Of a DNA stretch of 64,000 bases, positions 1 to 13,100 are shown one piece after another (the first letter of the stretch is position 1; each line of letters starts with the position of its first letter). The translations under genes were made by a program, and so were the position numbers. The notes under the pieces are model-generated. The model did no database searches, was not told the DNA's origin, and saw only the letters and a program-made list of their open reading frames with translations. The stretch is from positions 76,091,022 to 76,155,021 of the forward strand of contig OV121081.1 of assembly GCA_921293015.1 (NCBI GenBank). Direction: 5' to 3'. This DNA is from Phorcus lineatus. Its lineage: Eukaryota > Mollusca > Gastropoda > Trochida > Trochidae.

Positions 1-840
1 GCATTAATACAAGAAAAAAGATTTTATGACTTCATTAGGAGGAAGCTTTATCGAGTTTGACTAGAATTGTGATGAATGGGTTAAAGATTAACGCCATTCC
101 TTGTTGCTGATCGATTGCCATTGTAGATATAGACGTGCAGAGGGACTGGCACCTCGAAATAGCATTAGAGAGTTAAGTCATAAACGTAAACAACGGGTCG
201 ATTAGGCTACTGGCAATACGTCAATTGTCAATAGAAGCATATAAATAGGGCCTAGTGCGATGCTATTGATGGAACCCAAAACATACTGTGTTAAGTTCAT
301 GCTCATTAGTACCGTTGGATTGTAGAGACACATCGATTAAGGTCAAATGAGACTTCTGAATTATAGGAGGTATGTTATTATTGGTATCCATACAGGATTT
401 TATCGATGAACGATTCTGTAGGTCTGCAAATATAAACAGGACGAATCCTTATAGACAGGCTATAGATCGTCTTCCAACATAATTTCTAATGGTTGTACTA
501 TTGACATGTTATAAACGAGAATAGCGCATTAACGAGCTTGTCCTATTATCGGATTCCAATAATATCATCATTTAAAGGTGAAAGTAGCGTTTTAAGATGT
601 GAGCCATACCATCCATCGATTAAAGCATGTTGCGATTATGCGCATAAGTTCACTCACGATTCCACTTATCCCGGTTATATTTTCTATTTACTCAAATAAT
701 AAAGATTTTTCTTTAAAACATGGGATACAGATTCAATTTCCTAACGTTTAAACTTATATATGTTTTATAATCATGAAATGAGATGAATAAAATAATTCAA
801 AATAACTTTAACCTTTGATATACATATGTGCCATAAATAC
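1..840. other. start of trk intron 10
   Basis: No kinase C-lobe motif (HRDLATRN, DFG, WMPPE) is visible in any frame, so the next exon lies left of the window. The stretch carries one member of a direct repeat pair (336-455); otherwise nothing is recognised. Confidence 0.6.
336..455. repeat. direct repeat R1 (partner at 1206-1330)
   Basis: The sequence around GAGACTTCTGAATTAT and CGATGAACGATT.TGTAG.T recurs in the same order and orientation at 1206-1330, at roughly 80% identity by eye. The two copies lie on either side of trk exon 10, about 870 bp apart. The family is not recognised. Confidence 0.7.
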
Positions 841-1147
841 CTCAAATAATTATTCAAATCCCCATTTGTCATGAACTCGAATATCATCATGCACGTTTCA
901 CTGTTGACAGAGATTCCGTAGAACTTGACGATGTTGTCATGCTGTAGATTGGCAAGTAGCTCCGCTTCCCTCTCGAAGTCACTCATAGTGGAGTCGCTGC
1001 TGGTGTCTTTGAGTGTTTTGATGGCGATCAGAGACACCTCTCCTTCAACCACCAGTCCGGTACAAGTCCCCAGGTACACTCGCCCGAACGCACCCTCTCC
1101 CAGTTCACGGAGGAAACATATCGTTTCTGGTCTCAATACCCGTAAAG
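841..1147 (-). CDS. trk: trk exon 10: start of the tyrosine kinase domain
   Basis: A 307-bp exon, phase 1 in and phase 2 out (acceptor GATCTTCAG, donor GTATTT). It encodes LRVLRPETICFLRELGEG and onward. The ATP-binding glycine loop GEGAFGRV is at 512-519, the catalytic lysine K539 is in IAIKTLKD, the alpha-C glutamate E558 is in REAELL, then NLQHDNIVKFYG and the hinge FEFMTNGDLNNYLR. These align with TrkB RELGEGAFGKV, VAVKTLKD, REAELLTNLQHEHIVKFYG and FEYMKHGDLNKFLR, and the exon ends at the same FLR position. The rest of the kinase is beyond the left edge. Confidence 0.95.
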
Positions 1148-4100
1148 CTGAAGATCGAAATTGTTGTTGTCAGTCACTTGCGCATACCAATATATCAAAA
1201 ATATATCAATAACGGTCAACTGAGACTTCTGAATTATCGGGGGTATATTATCATTATTGGTTTCTCATTGTTGGATATCATTTTGTCGATGAACGATTTT
1301 GTAGATCTGCAAATAAAAATAGGACACACGGGTATCTATCTTATGAAAAATGGAAAATATACACGTTGGTTGGTGTATGTTGGTTAAGTTTATTTCAAAA
1401 GACCGGAAGTGTTTAATGCAATGGCAATATGCAAATTTGGCCACACCATGAAAACATAAAACGGTATCTGCAATGTTTAAAACAACAACAACGCCTATAC
1501 TGTGTAAAAGAAATTGAGGAAGTTACAGTTATATCTTGATAACGAATACTTTATCCTTTGTCCTCAGTAAAGAGATAAAAGTAGATCCAGCAGCTGAACA
1601 TATTCCTAGTTTGGTGGTTTTCAACAATCATTATTTCAGAATTGTGTACAACCGATACTTCGGAATTTTTTTACTTCCTTTTGTGAATTCGGTTCCCTGA
1701 ACGTTTTGCAGGTGATAAGAAATATTACTATTATCTTGCATCAATAAAAAAACTAAAGAGAGTGCATATGTCCTCGTATGCCATAAACAGCCGATTTGAT
1801 CGCTAAAATGCGTGCACTAGTTCCTTTCATCTTGCTATTACTCTTTTATCATATTATCATCATCAGCATTCTATAACCAAATAAAAAATCATTAAAAATA
1901 TATCGTAGCTGCATACATGATATAAATCTAGTTTTCCAAATGTTCCTAGTTACTGTTCCGATATCATAGATAATGATATTACTTAACTGATAAGAAGTTT
2001 GGAACGAAAGCTTCGGTCTTTCACTCTGTCAGAGAAAGCCAAGAGTTGCATTGTAGCGTACTGGCACTTTTTTCCAACACTGATTAAGCTCCCGTCATTT
2101 ATTTAGTCAACCACTCCTAACTTAGGCAGAACTTTCGCAAGTCGACATTAGTAACTAATGTTATCTTTGCTGCAGTCATTTCTTCTGTGCCATTTTCGCA
2201 GTGACCTTCACTTTAACTTGTAAGTCCAAGCATAAATCTTCTTACAAGACCATCCTGTCGACCATAAACAACATGGCAACCTTTACGTTAAAGTTACTCG
2301 TGGCAGATTTGATAGTTGTGCGCTTGAAACGGCGTTGTCGATGTGAGGTCACTAGCTGACCAATGAGAGCGCTGTGATCAAGTCACTGATTGCAATGAAT
2401 TTCAGTATGGTTTAACGTAACCTAGCGTGAGTCATGTTTTTGGGGAGTTGCCATAGCATATCTTCATGGCAGTAAATACTATACAAATGTCAAGCTATTA
2501 ACACATAAATCATAACTAAACTTAAGTGATGTTCATTGTAGTGACCATACTTAAAAAGTAATGCAATGTTCGAGTCCTAAATCACTGCTGTTTATATTAA
2601 CAACACTAAACCTACTGTTAACAAATAACTTTGCTTATATGATCATATTGGCAGATTCTAATCACCTGGGTTATTGCGGCAAGGCATCTTCTGCAAATAG
2701 TTAGGGTTCTCCACAAGGTTTAATCCATGTAACTGATTTGGGGTTCTGAGTAGTCCACATTTGGTCTTGTCCTGCCCAAACAACTTGTGTCGCTTTGCTT
2801 CTGTTTGGCGGGTTAACCTACGTCTGTATCGCCGAACACAGATGACTATCGTGATGGCAAATATCAAGATGATGGTTGTGGCTGTTGCAGTAACTATCAC
2901 TGTCTGCGGTTAGAGGAGAAAATTGATACCTTAAGATGATTAGGATACAACAACGATGAAGCTCACAATTTTCAATATGTCAGTCGCTGAGAATTAGTGA
3001 TTACATTTTTATCAAAGCGCAAGGAACGAAATTACTGCGAAACCAATTAACATTGCCTTCAATAAACTAGCGATCAATAGTCGAAAGTTAATAAACAGTA
3101 TCTGGGAAGTACAACGAATTCACTGTTAAATACGATTGCCGGTGAAATACTGGTATCTCTCAGTGAAAATAAACCGTATTGTCAGTCACTAGTCCAAATA
3201 ACATTAAAACATGTTATCAATCACTAGTGTCTGATAACAACAATGACCTGACGTTATCAAACAACGCTAGGAGGTAATGACATGCTCATGATGCCATTGC
3301 CTAGATGGCAGGCTCTTTCAGGGGCATAAATGCGATTAAATCATATGATTACTAAAAACAATTCTGTTCTGACGAATACCTTGTTTTTCTCACCTCGTTG
3401 TGCAGAAAAGTTATTGATACCATTGGCTGTGACAATCTCTCTCTAGATGAGATAAACAAATGTTCTCTATTTTCCCAAAATGCTTTTATGAGGATACATA
3501 TCTTTGATATATTTTGACGAACTATCACTTATAATATTTTCTTGGTAAAATACAAATTCGTTCTTAGTAGGCAAAACCACTATACATTTTAACACTATTT
3601 TGATACTACCGTATGTCATTTAACTGTTTCATACACGGCAATGAAAAACGGAAAGTAGAATTAAAGCAAGGGCAATTCAATAACATGTACAACGTCATCA
3701 CCGCAGTTGAACCCTTACCGTTCAACAAAACCATTAAGAGTTTGTAAACCACCAGGTATAATGGCATTCAACTTTGCTTGAGTTATTATGGTGAGTAATA
3801 CAAATATTCTAAATCAACCAAAACAACTTTAGATTTTTGCCGAGTAGCATATAATGTATTATATTGCAAGAGAAGAATTCCACTTTCCATATAAAAACGT
3901 TGAATGAACACGTGTGAAGAACATATATAGTTAACTACTATATTTAAAACAATCGTGTTTGACCTTTGTATGACCTTTTTGTTCAATTGGTGTCCTCATG
4001 AGAAAGATGTTTAGGTTTTGTCTCATAAAGTTAATGACATATTTCATGGTTCTGCATAAGGCAAACGGTATATTTTGAATTGTTTGAAGATTTTTCTCAT

Positions 4101-7100
4101 ATCTACTTAGTTTAGGGACAGGCGTTTCAATATTGTGCTTTGATCTTTATTGATTTGTAAGGACCACATTCAATTGTTTCGGCATACTATATGAGAAAAT
4201 GATGGAGCTATTCGCCACTTCAAACGGTAGTTAAATAACCTTTTCTCGATATATCCTTTGATCCGAAAACTAAGATTAAAGAAAATAATGGCATGATTGC
4301 TGTGAGCGATTATTCTCTCGTGTAACTTATGACAATGATCGCTACTTAAGACCCACTTTAAAGATAATTATTAATGATTAAATATGAAATATCCAAAGAA
4401 CCTTACAATCCTGAAATCATCGGATGAATTATCTTGAGGCTGTTTAACAACGCTGCTGTTTCTTCTACGTGTGTTGATTGGCTGGCCAGGCCTTCCAGTG
4501 TTTTGACCTTGATATGAAATGACAAAAGCAATAACATCATTTTCAATTTTCATAAATTTGCAACTTCAAAAGTTACCGTATAGCAACTGTTGTATATATA
4601 TAGATCAAAGTTTAGAATACAAAGGTAAAATAAATCTGTGAACTTTTGGGGACTTGTAGGTGGTATTAGGAAATGTAGTCAACAGAAATAATGTTTGAAG
4701 TAGCCTCTCTTTGGTAGCTTATGATTGATAACAAAGCAGCCTTGAACGAATCCTTTACCAATTCATAATATCGTCAACACAAGGTAAATAACCATTGTAT
4801 GTACAGAAAAATGTGCACCCATGCCTTTATTAAGTAAAGTGGAATTAAAGTAGATATAGCTATATCGAGTGTGCTTTGTTATCATGAACTAAGTTGTCAT
4901 TTGAACATCTGAGGAAGCTTAACAACGTTGATTCGATATCATCACACTCCATATTAATGTGATGTCTTAGTCTTGTATTTCATGTTTTTACCATGATAAA
5001 CAACTTACTATAATGTTTTCAAATAATCTTAAAGCAGTCACAAAGATAACAGATACACACACTTACTGATAAAATAAAGTATGCCTATATCATAGTAAGA
5101 TGTCTATAGTTTACGAAGACAACAGATACACACACTTACTGATAAAATAAAGTAAGCCTATATCATACGTAAGATGTCTATAGTTTACGAAGACAAAATA
5201 TCCAATTACAGGTTTGGAATTATTCATTGCTTGTTGATGATTTTACTGGAGAAAACCATGTAGACGCTTCGTGGAGGTTACCGAGATTACCTGAATGACA
5301 AATAATTTGGAATAACTGAAAATAGGTAAAACTACAAGAACAAAATGAAAAAGGGTCTTTGACAACATTAAAAAACAGAAGGCCATGAAAATATGATGAT
5401 GATATGCTATTCTTAGAATTTCGCAACATTGATACAAAAGTCGCATAGAATAATAAAAAGAATTGAATGTGTTTCATATTGAACATTCTCTCCCAACAGA
5501 GGTAGCTCCGCATAAATTCCTGTACAACCTCTGTCTTAATACGAAGGTTTCTCGGGCTTCCGGCAGTTTCCCCTAGCGGGAAAATATTGCAACTTGAACT
5601 ACCTTGCTCTATTTCAGCCAATGAAAACAACGAATGCATGAATACCATTATGTTGTCACACAAGCCTGTGCAATGAAAAAGTCGCAAAATGAGGCGTTTG
5701 TTTTATGTAAAGAGGACTCAAAGTGCAAGGTGCATATTCGAATAAAGTTTAGCTTTTGGAAAGCTTACGGAAATAACTTAGGCGATTTAAATGATAACTT
5801 TTGAAACGGCGTCGCTGATCGCACAACTAACTTTGATTGCATCCAATCAGCGTTCTACATTTCGTGACTAAGAAACCTTCGAATTAAGACAGAGGTTGTT
5901 AAAGAATTTTAAGACGGAGCTACCTCTCTTGGGAGAGGATGCATATTGGAATGAAAAGGTATAATTTACCTGTGAATCAATTTCACCGAAGAAAACAATG
6001 CTATTAGAGATGGAAAACCTTACATTGACCTTCAATAATTAGTCCATATGTTCATCGAAACATATTTTGCAAAACTAAGTCAAAGACAAACATGAACCTA
6101 TTTATTTCATTACCTTTGAACTCAATACCATTCATAATGTTCTATATAAAACCACATTGATGTGCAACTATAATTGAAAAAAGTAATATATATCAAATGA
6201 ATAAGCAAAATTTTGAAACCGAATAATTACCCAAATGGTTATGTGTGTCGAAAAAGAACAAATAAAACCATCCCAAAATGATATATTTAAATAATTAATA
6301 TACCTTGCAGGAAGTGCTTAGCTAGAAAAGAAACCACATTAATTAAAACAAAAAGACCTAAAACGAAAAGTAGAAGCAGCAATAACGTTGAAGTTGTCTT
6401 GTCCGTCCAACGGTAATGTTTGATTATGAAGATGATCAGATAAGCTTTCACTTACATAAACAAGGCCATTTTAACCCAAAAAATGCAACTTAAATTTTGT
6501 AGATGTGAAACTTAAGTACCTCCAGTTGGATACCCTAGCGTATCATACCTGTCAATGAGTCATTGTTCAATTTGTTAAGTAGAAGTTAAAGAATGAACAA
6601 AATAACCCCACAACAACTACACATGTATAATTTCCCGTTTATGACACACACGGAATCATTCACAACTGCTTTATTTAACACTGCCGTATTTTCAAAGCGT
6701 ATTATCGTAAAATAAATCATATACTCATGAATAAAAATTTATGAAAAGGATATCAATATCATATGCTTGTTTACAACATTTAAAAGTGACCATATTTGAT
6801 ATGTTTCTATAAGTCACAACAGTCTGTACCTGGACCAGCGAACTTCAGACTTCTTCTACTCCGATTCTCGCCAAACGTGTTGTTAACGAAGAGAGTATAG
6901 GTTCCACTGTGTTGTGGGTTTATCATTTCAAAGCTGAGACGTCCCTCTAGAATTCCGTTGTCTTTGCAGTAGTGATGGTCTTTGATGTTTGTGTTTTGCA
7001 GTGGCTTTTCTACACCAAGGGATGGTTGGAAGAACCATTTAATATCTGGTTTTGGCCACCCATGAACTTCATACCTCAAATTGTTGTTTTCAAGTCTATT

Positions 7101-10100
7101 TGATAAACTCAATATTTTGGGGGCAGCTAAAACGAAATACAGATGGAATAATTCATTAACTATTTGAATATATTTCAGTTGAAGTTTATAAATTTTATTT
7201 TCCTTTCGTTTATATGTCTACGTGTATGGATGCAAACTGATATTGGACTGATGACTATAAAAAAAGTACTCACATCAACCGAAAACAATTTTTTAAAACG
7301 TTAATTACAAGAATATGGCTTGGATATTTAAAAAGTATATTTAAACTGGGAATGACTCACTTACATGTAACTAGTAAGAGAACTGTAGACCTAGTCACCC
7401 CAACTTCATTTTCAACTATACACTCAGGTCTATTGTTGTGATCTTGGTTCTTGATATCCAAAATATGTAGTAAAACAGTTTTACTCGACATGGAGTCATC
7501 AGTCACACTTATATTGTGTGTTGAGTTATTGTCCAATATCCTCCACCAGACATCCGGTTTTGGAATACCGTTTCCGGTACATGTAAACACGGCATCCTGG
7601 GAAACATTGACGGAAACATTCTTCGGTGAGACTGTCAGAGTTGGAACTTCTGGAACAGATTGGTTTTGTTAATAACTTAAAATGTTGATAATTACAAAAC
7701 ATAAATCATTTTTCAAGATATTGAGAATATGCGCAATAATATTTACTCACTTCTTGAAACATAAACAGTGTCATGGATTCAAATATTTTGTGCAAATAAA
7801 AAAAACCACGGGTTTAATCTTTTCATAAAAGTTAAATATTTTCCAATAAGAAATTTGAGAAATGTCAAAGGTTTATTTACTTTGAGGATTCTTATCGTTC
7901 TTTGATATGAAAACATTTTATTTGTTATAGCCCGGGATTTACAACAATAATTTTAAAGAAAAGGGTCTCTTCGTACCACAACCAGGAAAGTCGATGTCTT
8001 TAAGAGGTCGGCTAGCTCCGTTATTGAGGCAGGTCAAAAGAGGGCCATCTACAAAGCCAGATCCCTGTTTCAATGTCATCCATCTTATACCACAGCTACA
8101 CTGCAACGGATTGCCTTTTAATTTCCTGAAACAATTGGTAATAATTATCATTTGAAATGCGCAAAAGAGGCAAACACTTTAACTGGGTAATGATACGAAT
8201 AAAGGGTAAACGGGAAAAGTATAAAAGAGTTTTGGTAACAGTATTCTGTTTGGAAACGATAAAAAAATCTATGTAAAACATTTCAAACTGACGAAGTTGT
8301 TGTACTTCGTATTATCCTCACAGTGAGTCTCGTTGTGTGGTAAGAGAAGATGCGATGTCAAACCGCCTAAATCATGAACTTTAACGTTATCTAATGTATT
8401 GAAAACTGTTTTACTAGCCAAACACAGATATCAATCGTAACAAATTTTCAGAATGACTAAGATTGGTCAAATGGGAAGATATATGCATTTACATACAGTG
8501 TTTTTAGTTTATCCAGGTGTGCAATTAGATATCTTGGAAACTCCGTTATGTTGTTGTTTTCAAAGTCTCTGAAACAGAACAAGTTCTTTTATGTTCTTTA
8601 TACTTTTCAAACTATCTCTTTCTTGAGATTAATAGTTCTGCTACTGAACACACGAAAAACATATAAACACGCATAACAATTTAAAACGTGATCTCAATTC
8701 TAAAGAATTATCCAAAGAGTATTACAGAAACGTCTATGGTATGTGAAAATTGAGAGCTGAACTACAAATAAACAATAGTCTATGGCTAGCTTAGCTGAAT
8801 GATAATTGAGTGATAATTATTTTATGATTTAACTATTTCTATAGCATAGATGGAAAGTTTTGATACAATGTACATACGTTTTCAATGAACAGAGGAATAT
8901 TCATATCAAAACGAGATTTCTACAAAGACGGGGTTTTAAAAACCCTTCGATGTACCCGTCATTGACGGCGAAGTACTTACAAGTGCTCCAACATCACATT
9001 AGAGTTGAACGCTCCGCCAGTGATCACCTCCAAACCGCTTATGGTTATAATTCTGAAAACAGATTCAATACTTTGAAACTCGTGTTACTATTCTCAAACC
9101 TATCTATATCAATTTGTTAATCCTGCACTGAGGAGGAAATTTCATACGTGTTGCTGTTGTCAAACTGTGTAGTTGTATACAATTATCGAGAATGTCTGAC
9201 TGACATTTAAATGTATGTTTGATAATAAAAATCGAACAATGTACCATGTCTTTAGTGCGGGAAACAGTTGAAAAACAAAGCCAACTCTGGTTAATTATGT
9301 TTATATATGAATGGGAGTTCCTTAAATTGCTATGCCGCTTTGATAACGTTACTTTGCAGAAGGCCCAACCATGTTGCATAAACTACATGTTGATGAGATC
9401 CAAAGACCGAATTATAATTTGTCGGTGATTTAGCTCTCTCACATGGTATATGCCTTTCCTTTAGCCCACCGTGTCAGGTTAATTAATCCATAAAAGCACA
9501 TGCGACATTTGGTACAAACGATAACCAACTGAAATGTCATGTAATACGTCGTTATGTTTAACGTCGTTAGAGCTTTTTGAATAATAGATGCAACATTTTG
9601 TATTCCATTTCAAACAAATTAATAAAACTCACTTTATTGAGTGATGGGTTGACAAAATAAATTCGTGTCATTATTTTTTATCTTTAGATGTATATATTGA
9701 ACAAGTTTGAAGAAAGTTATCATAACAGCATCTAAAGATTCTATCTTATTTGTTGGTATTAAAACAGTTCTCTGTTGAATTATGAAATGATAACGGAAAT
9801 GAGCAAAAATACTTTTATAGTTGAAAACATTAAGAAATAATAAATGTCGTCAGACTTCCTGCTACTGGTTCTTTGCTATCGATGTTTGAATAATGATTCA
9901 CCTTTTTGTTATTTATTTTGATGGTAAAAACAAATTCAGTCATTTATTTTCAGAATGTATACAGCTTGGTGTCAGTTATAATAACTGATTTGAAATAAAA
10001 GTAAAACAGTGTTATTCATTGCCATACTACTTCACTTTATTACAGTTGTTTCATATGCTGAGTTTAACTTCAATGCTCATTGGTTGATGCAATACCATGC

Positions 10101-13100
10101 ATAGATTGATATAGTTGTTTCACATGATTATAGCTGCAATATTCTGTTCTTTATTGATAAACTTCCAACAGTTTATCCATTATGCAATAACATGATAGGA
10201 AAATGCCGATTTCATCGGAGTAGGTTTTTGTATACTTTTGAGGGAAATTTTTGTTTATAAACACTTATAGTGAGATATACATTATTATAACATAATCCAG
10301 TTGAGACATGTTACTGATGGTAATATTTTGGTTGCTTTCGATTTTACTATTCAAAAAAGCATTGCGGTTATTCATTTGAAAGGAGAAAGGAATGAGAAGT
10401 GAAGCGGCATGGTCCAATGAAGACTCGATCGACATTAACTTTTAAACGCAATAATGATGAATTTAGACATTCTAACATAACAAATATTCTATTGTTACTT
10501 ACTTGTAAAATAAGTTAAAATGCGGCATGTTAATGGCAACTTTTAAGTCGTTTGGTCTAGTATTCAAAGTGATTGACGTTTTAATATGTACTCGTTTAAG
10601 AGGTAAGAACAGGATATCCGAAATATAGAAGATAATCAATTATCATTATACCTTATACTAACATTTCTGCGAGTTGTTTGCCATTGTGACGGCGGTGCTA
10701 TTATTGTGACGTCACAATACACACTATTGTGAAGTCATACGTGTAGCAGAATTACACTAGTATGATATTGCCGTATAAATATTACATTTTTGTATCTTAC
10801 ATGGGCGTGTTATTGAAAGGAATAATAACTTATGTATGAATGAATATGTGATATGAATTGTTTAAGGTAATATCCGTTGTTGACTGACAGTGCAGCTGTA
10901 GTATTGCGTCCTTAGAAACCGTTCACCAGGCCTTACATTGTTGGGTGTTCTATCAATTATCTCTCATCTCACACAAATGTTTGTATATCATGAATTACAA
11001 GTACTAATACAATGAACCATTAAAACACATATTTTTTAGGATTACCTGAAAATACTTACAAATTCTTGAGGCGGATGTATGGCTTTAGCTCATCTTTTCC
11101 AATAATCTTTAACCTCGTTTGCTTGTGTATATTTCTGAAAATAAAACCTTAAATATATAAGCAGCAAATGAATTTTTTCCGTAATTGAATTGTGTTTTCA
11201 TTGAAGTGTTCCCAAATGTTTGTACATAAGAAGAACTAAGTCAAAAGCCTTCTCAGAATCAATCAATCCCATATAACCATACATGTGGAATGTTTCAATA
11301 TAATAGGTCGAGTTTCCCTTAATTAATATCTCCAAGGGAAATGTTTTAAAAAACCTTTTGATTCGCATAAGTGGCTATTGATAATTTGGTTTTGATATTG
11401 TAGTTATTGTAATATATCTTTGAATAAAGATAATCTCGCAATTTAGCAATTGATGATTGCATTTTATTGATGAATGATACAGAAACTATTCTCTCAGTAT
11501 GCCCTATGGATATCAAATGAAAATGTAATGCAAAGTAAGCGAAGTGAATATAGGGCAGTGTAAATAAAGTGCGTATTAAGTTAACATAATTTTGTCCATA
11601 ATGCAGAACAAAGCACAAACTTTCTTATCCTGGCGTTAATTGACTTAATTCACACCTTAATACAGTCCATTTGAGTAACCAATATTGTTGATGATAACAC
11701 ATAAATAGGTTAAAGAATGCAACAACTTTGACCCAATCATTTCTTTAAATGTCATTTCTCTCTTTAAGTCAATGTGTAATATAATATTTGTATTTTTCTT
11801 ACACCGTCTCAGAACCATCATAGCAAACAAATCTACAATACCCAGTAAGATTTTACCATATGAAATCAACGACGATCGCGGAAGGGGATATCATACTTTA
11901 GACTATGCATTCTGTACAAAAAATCTGATGAATAGGAAACCCATGTTGCTATATCATGTTAAAAGCATGATGTAATGGAAATGTATCCAATGATAAGTTC
12001 AATTTGAAGATACACCTTTTCACCCACGGACATTGACAACGTACAAAGAATTCAATGAGAAAAGGATACGCCGAAGAACATGTGCATCCAATTGGAAATA
12101 AATACTTGTATCTTTAGGCAACCTCTGTCTGATAGCAAAAAACATTGGTAACTGACTCAGATAAAGATTTGTAGACTCACATATTAAACAACATTATAAG
12201 TTCTACAGAATACATGTAAACAGACACTCACGGTAATTGGAGGACAAGCTCTTGAAACAGCATATAATCATGTTCACGACGAGGTAGCCTAGAACACAGA
12301 GTTAGGCTCTGTTGCTGCATTTTGCATACACCTTTGTTTTGCATATGATGAAAGTATTTAAATTCAAGTATGCTTAGTTTGTAGAAAATCGTTTTCAGAA
12401 ATTAACCACTTTTCTTTTGACGACTGATTATGCCAATTGTGAAGCAGTTGCATGTCTGTGCCAGATCAAACGTTGCTATGGTAACATACTTGTCCGAATG
12501 AGACATGTCCCTCGAGACCATTATCTTAAGCATCATCGACTTCCGGTTTATTCACAGTTGTTTCCGGTTTGGTGAATAATAATCTAACGTGTATAAGGCG
12601 TGTTGTTTAGGACCTGGAACTGTTTTATGGTCAATCATCAATCTAAAGAAAGGAAGGTTTCATTCTAAATGTAGCTGTGCTTTGGACTAATAATGAGGCC
12701 ATGATTAATCGTTTCCCAAAGATATTAGTTCCCTTCTAGGTATTCATAAGTTGGATTTTATTAACCTGAAAACCGATGCAATCTTGTTGACTAGCCTATG
12801 GCGATATTTACATTTAAGTATCATATCACTAGTAGTTTGGGAAGATAAGAGATACTGAAATAAAGTAATTGTGCATTTTCTAATTTGAAATATCATTCCG
12901 TGTAGTTTTGGTAGGCATCTGTACATATACATGTACATGTGCATTTCAAAATTAATTTCACCTATTCTTCAGAAAATATCCTGACAGTGATAGTGATAGT
13001 GTCTTTGAGGCGCTGTAGGATGGCGCAAACTAAACCAATAATGTTGTGTATTTACTTCAGAAGGAATCTTCTCAACTGTACATAATCGATTGTATATTGT

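Noticed and set aside
925-1212. 95-codon plus-strand open frame
   Set aside because: It is the antisense of trk exon 10; the kinase motifs are on the minus strand.
5220-5687. 155-codon minus-strand open frame
   Set aside because: It runs across half of the hAT-like MITE and its flank, and shows no protein family features.
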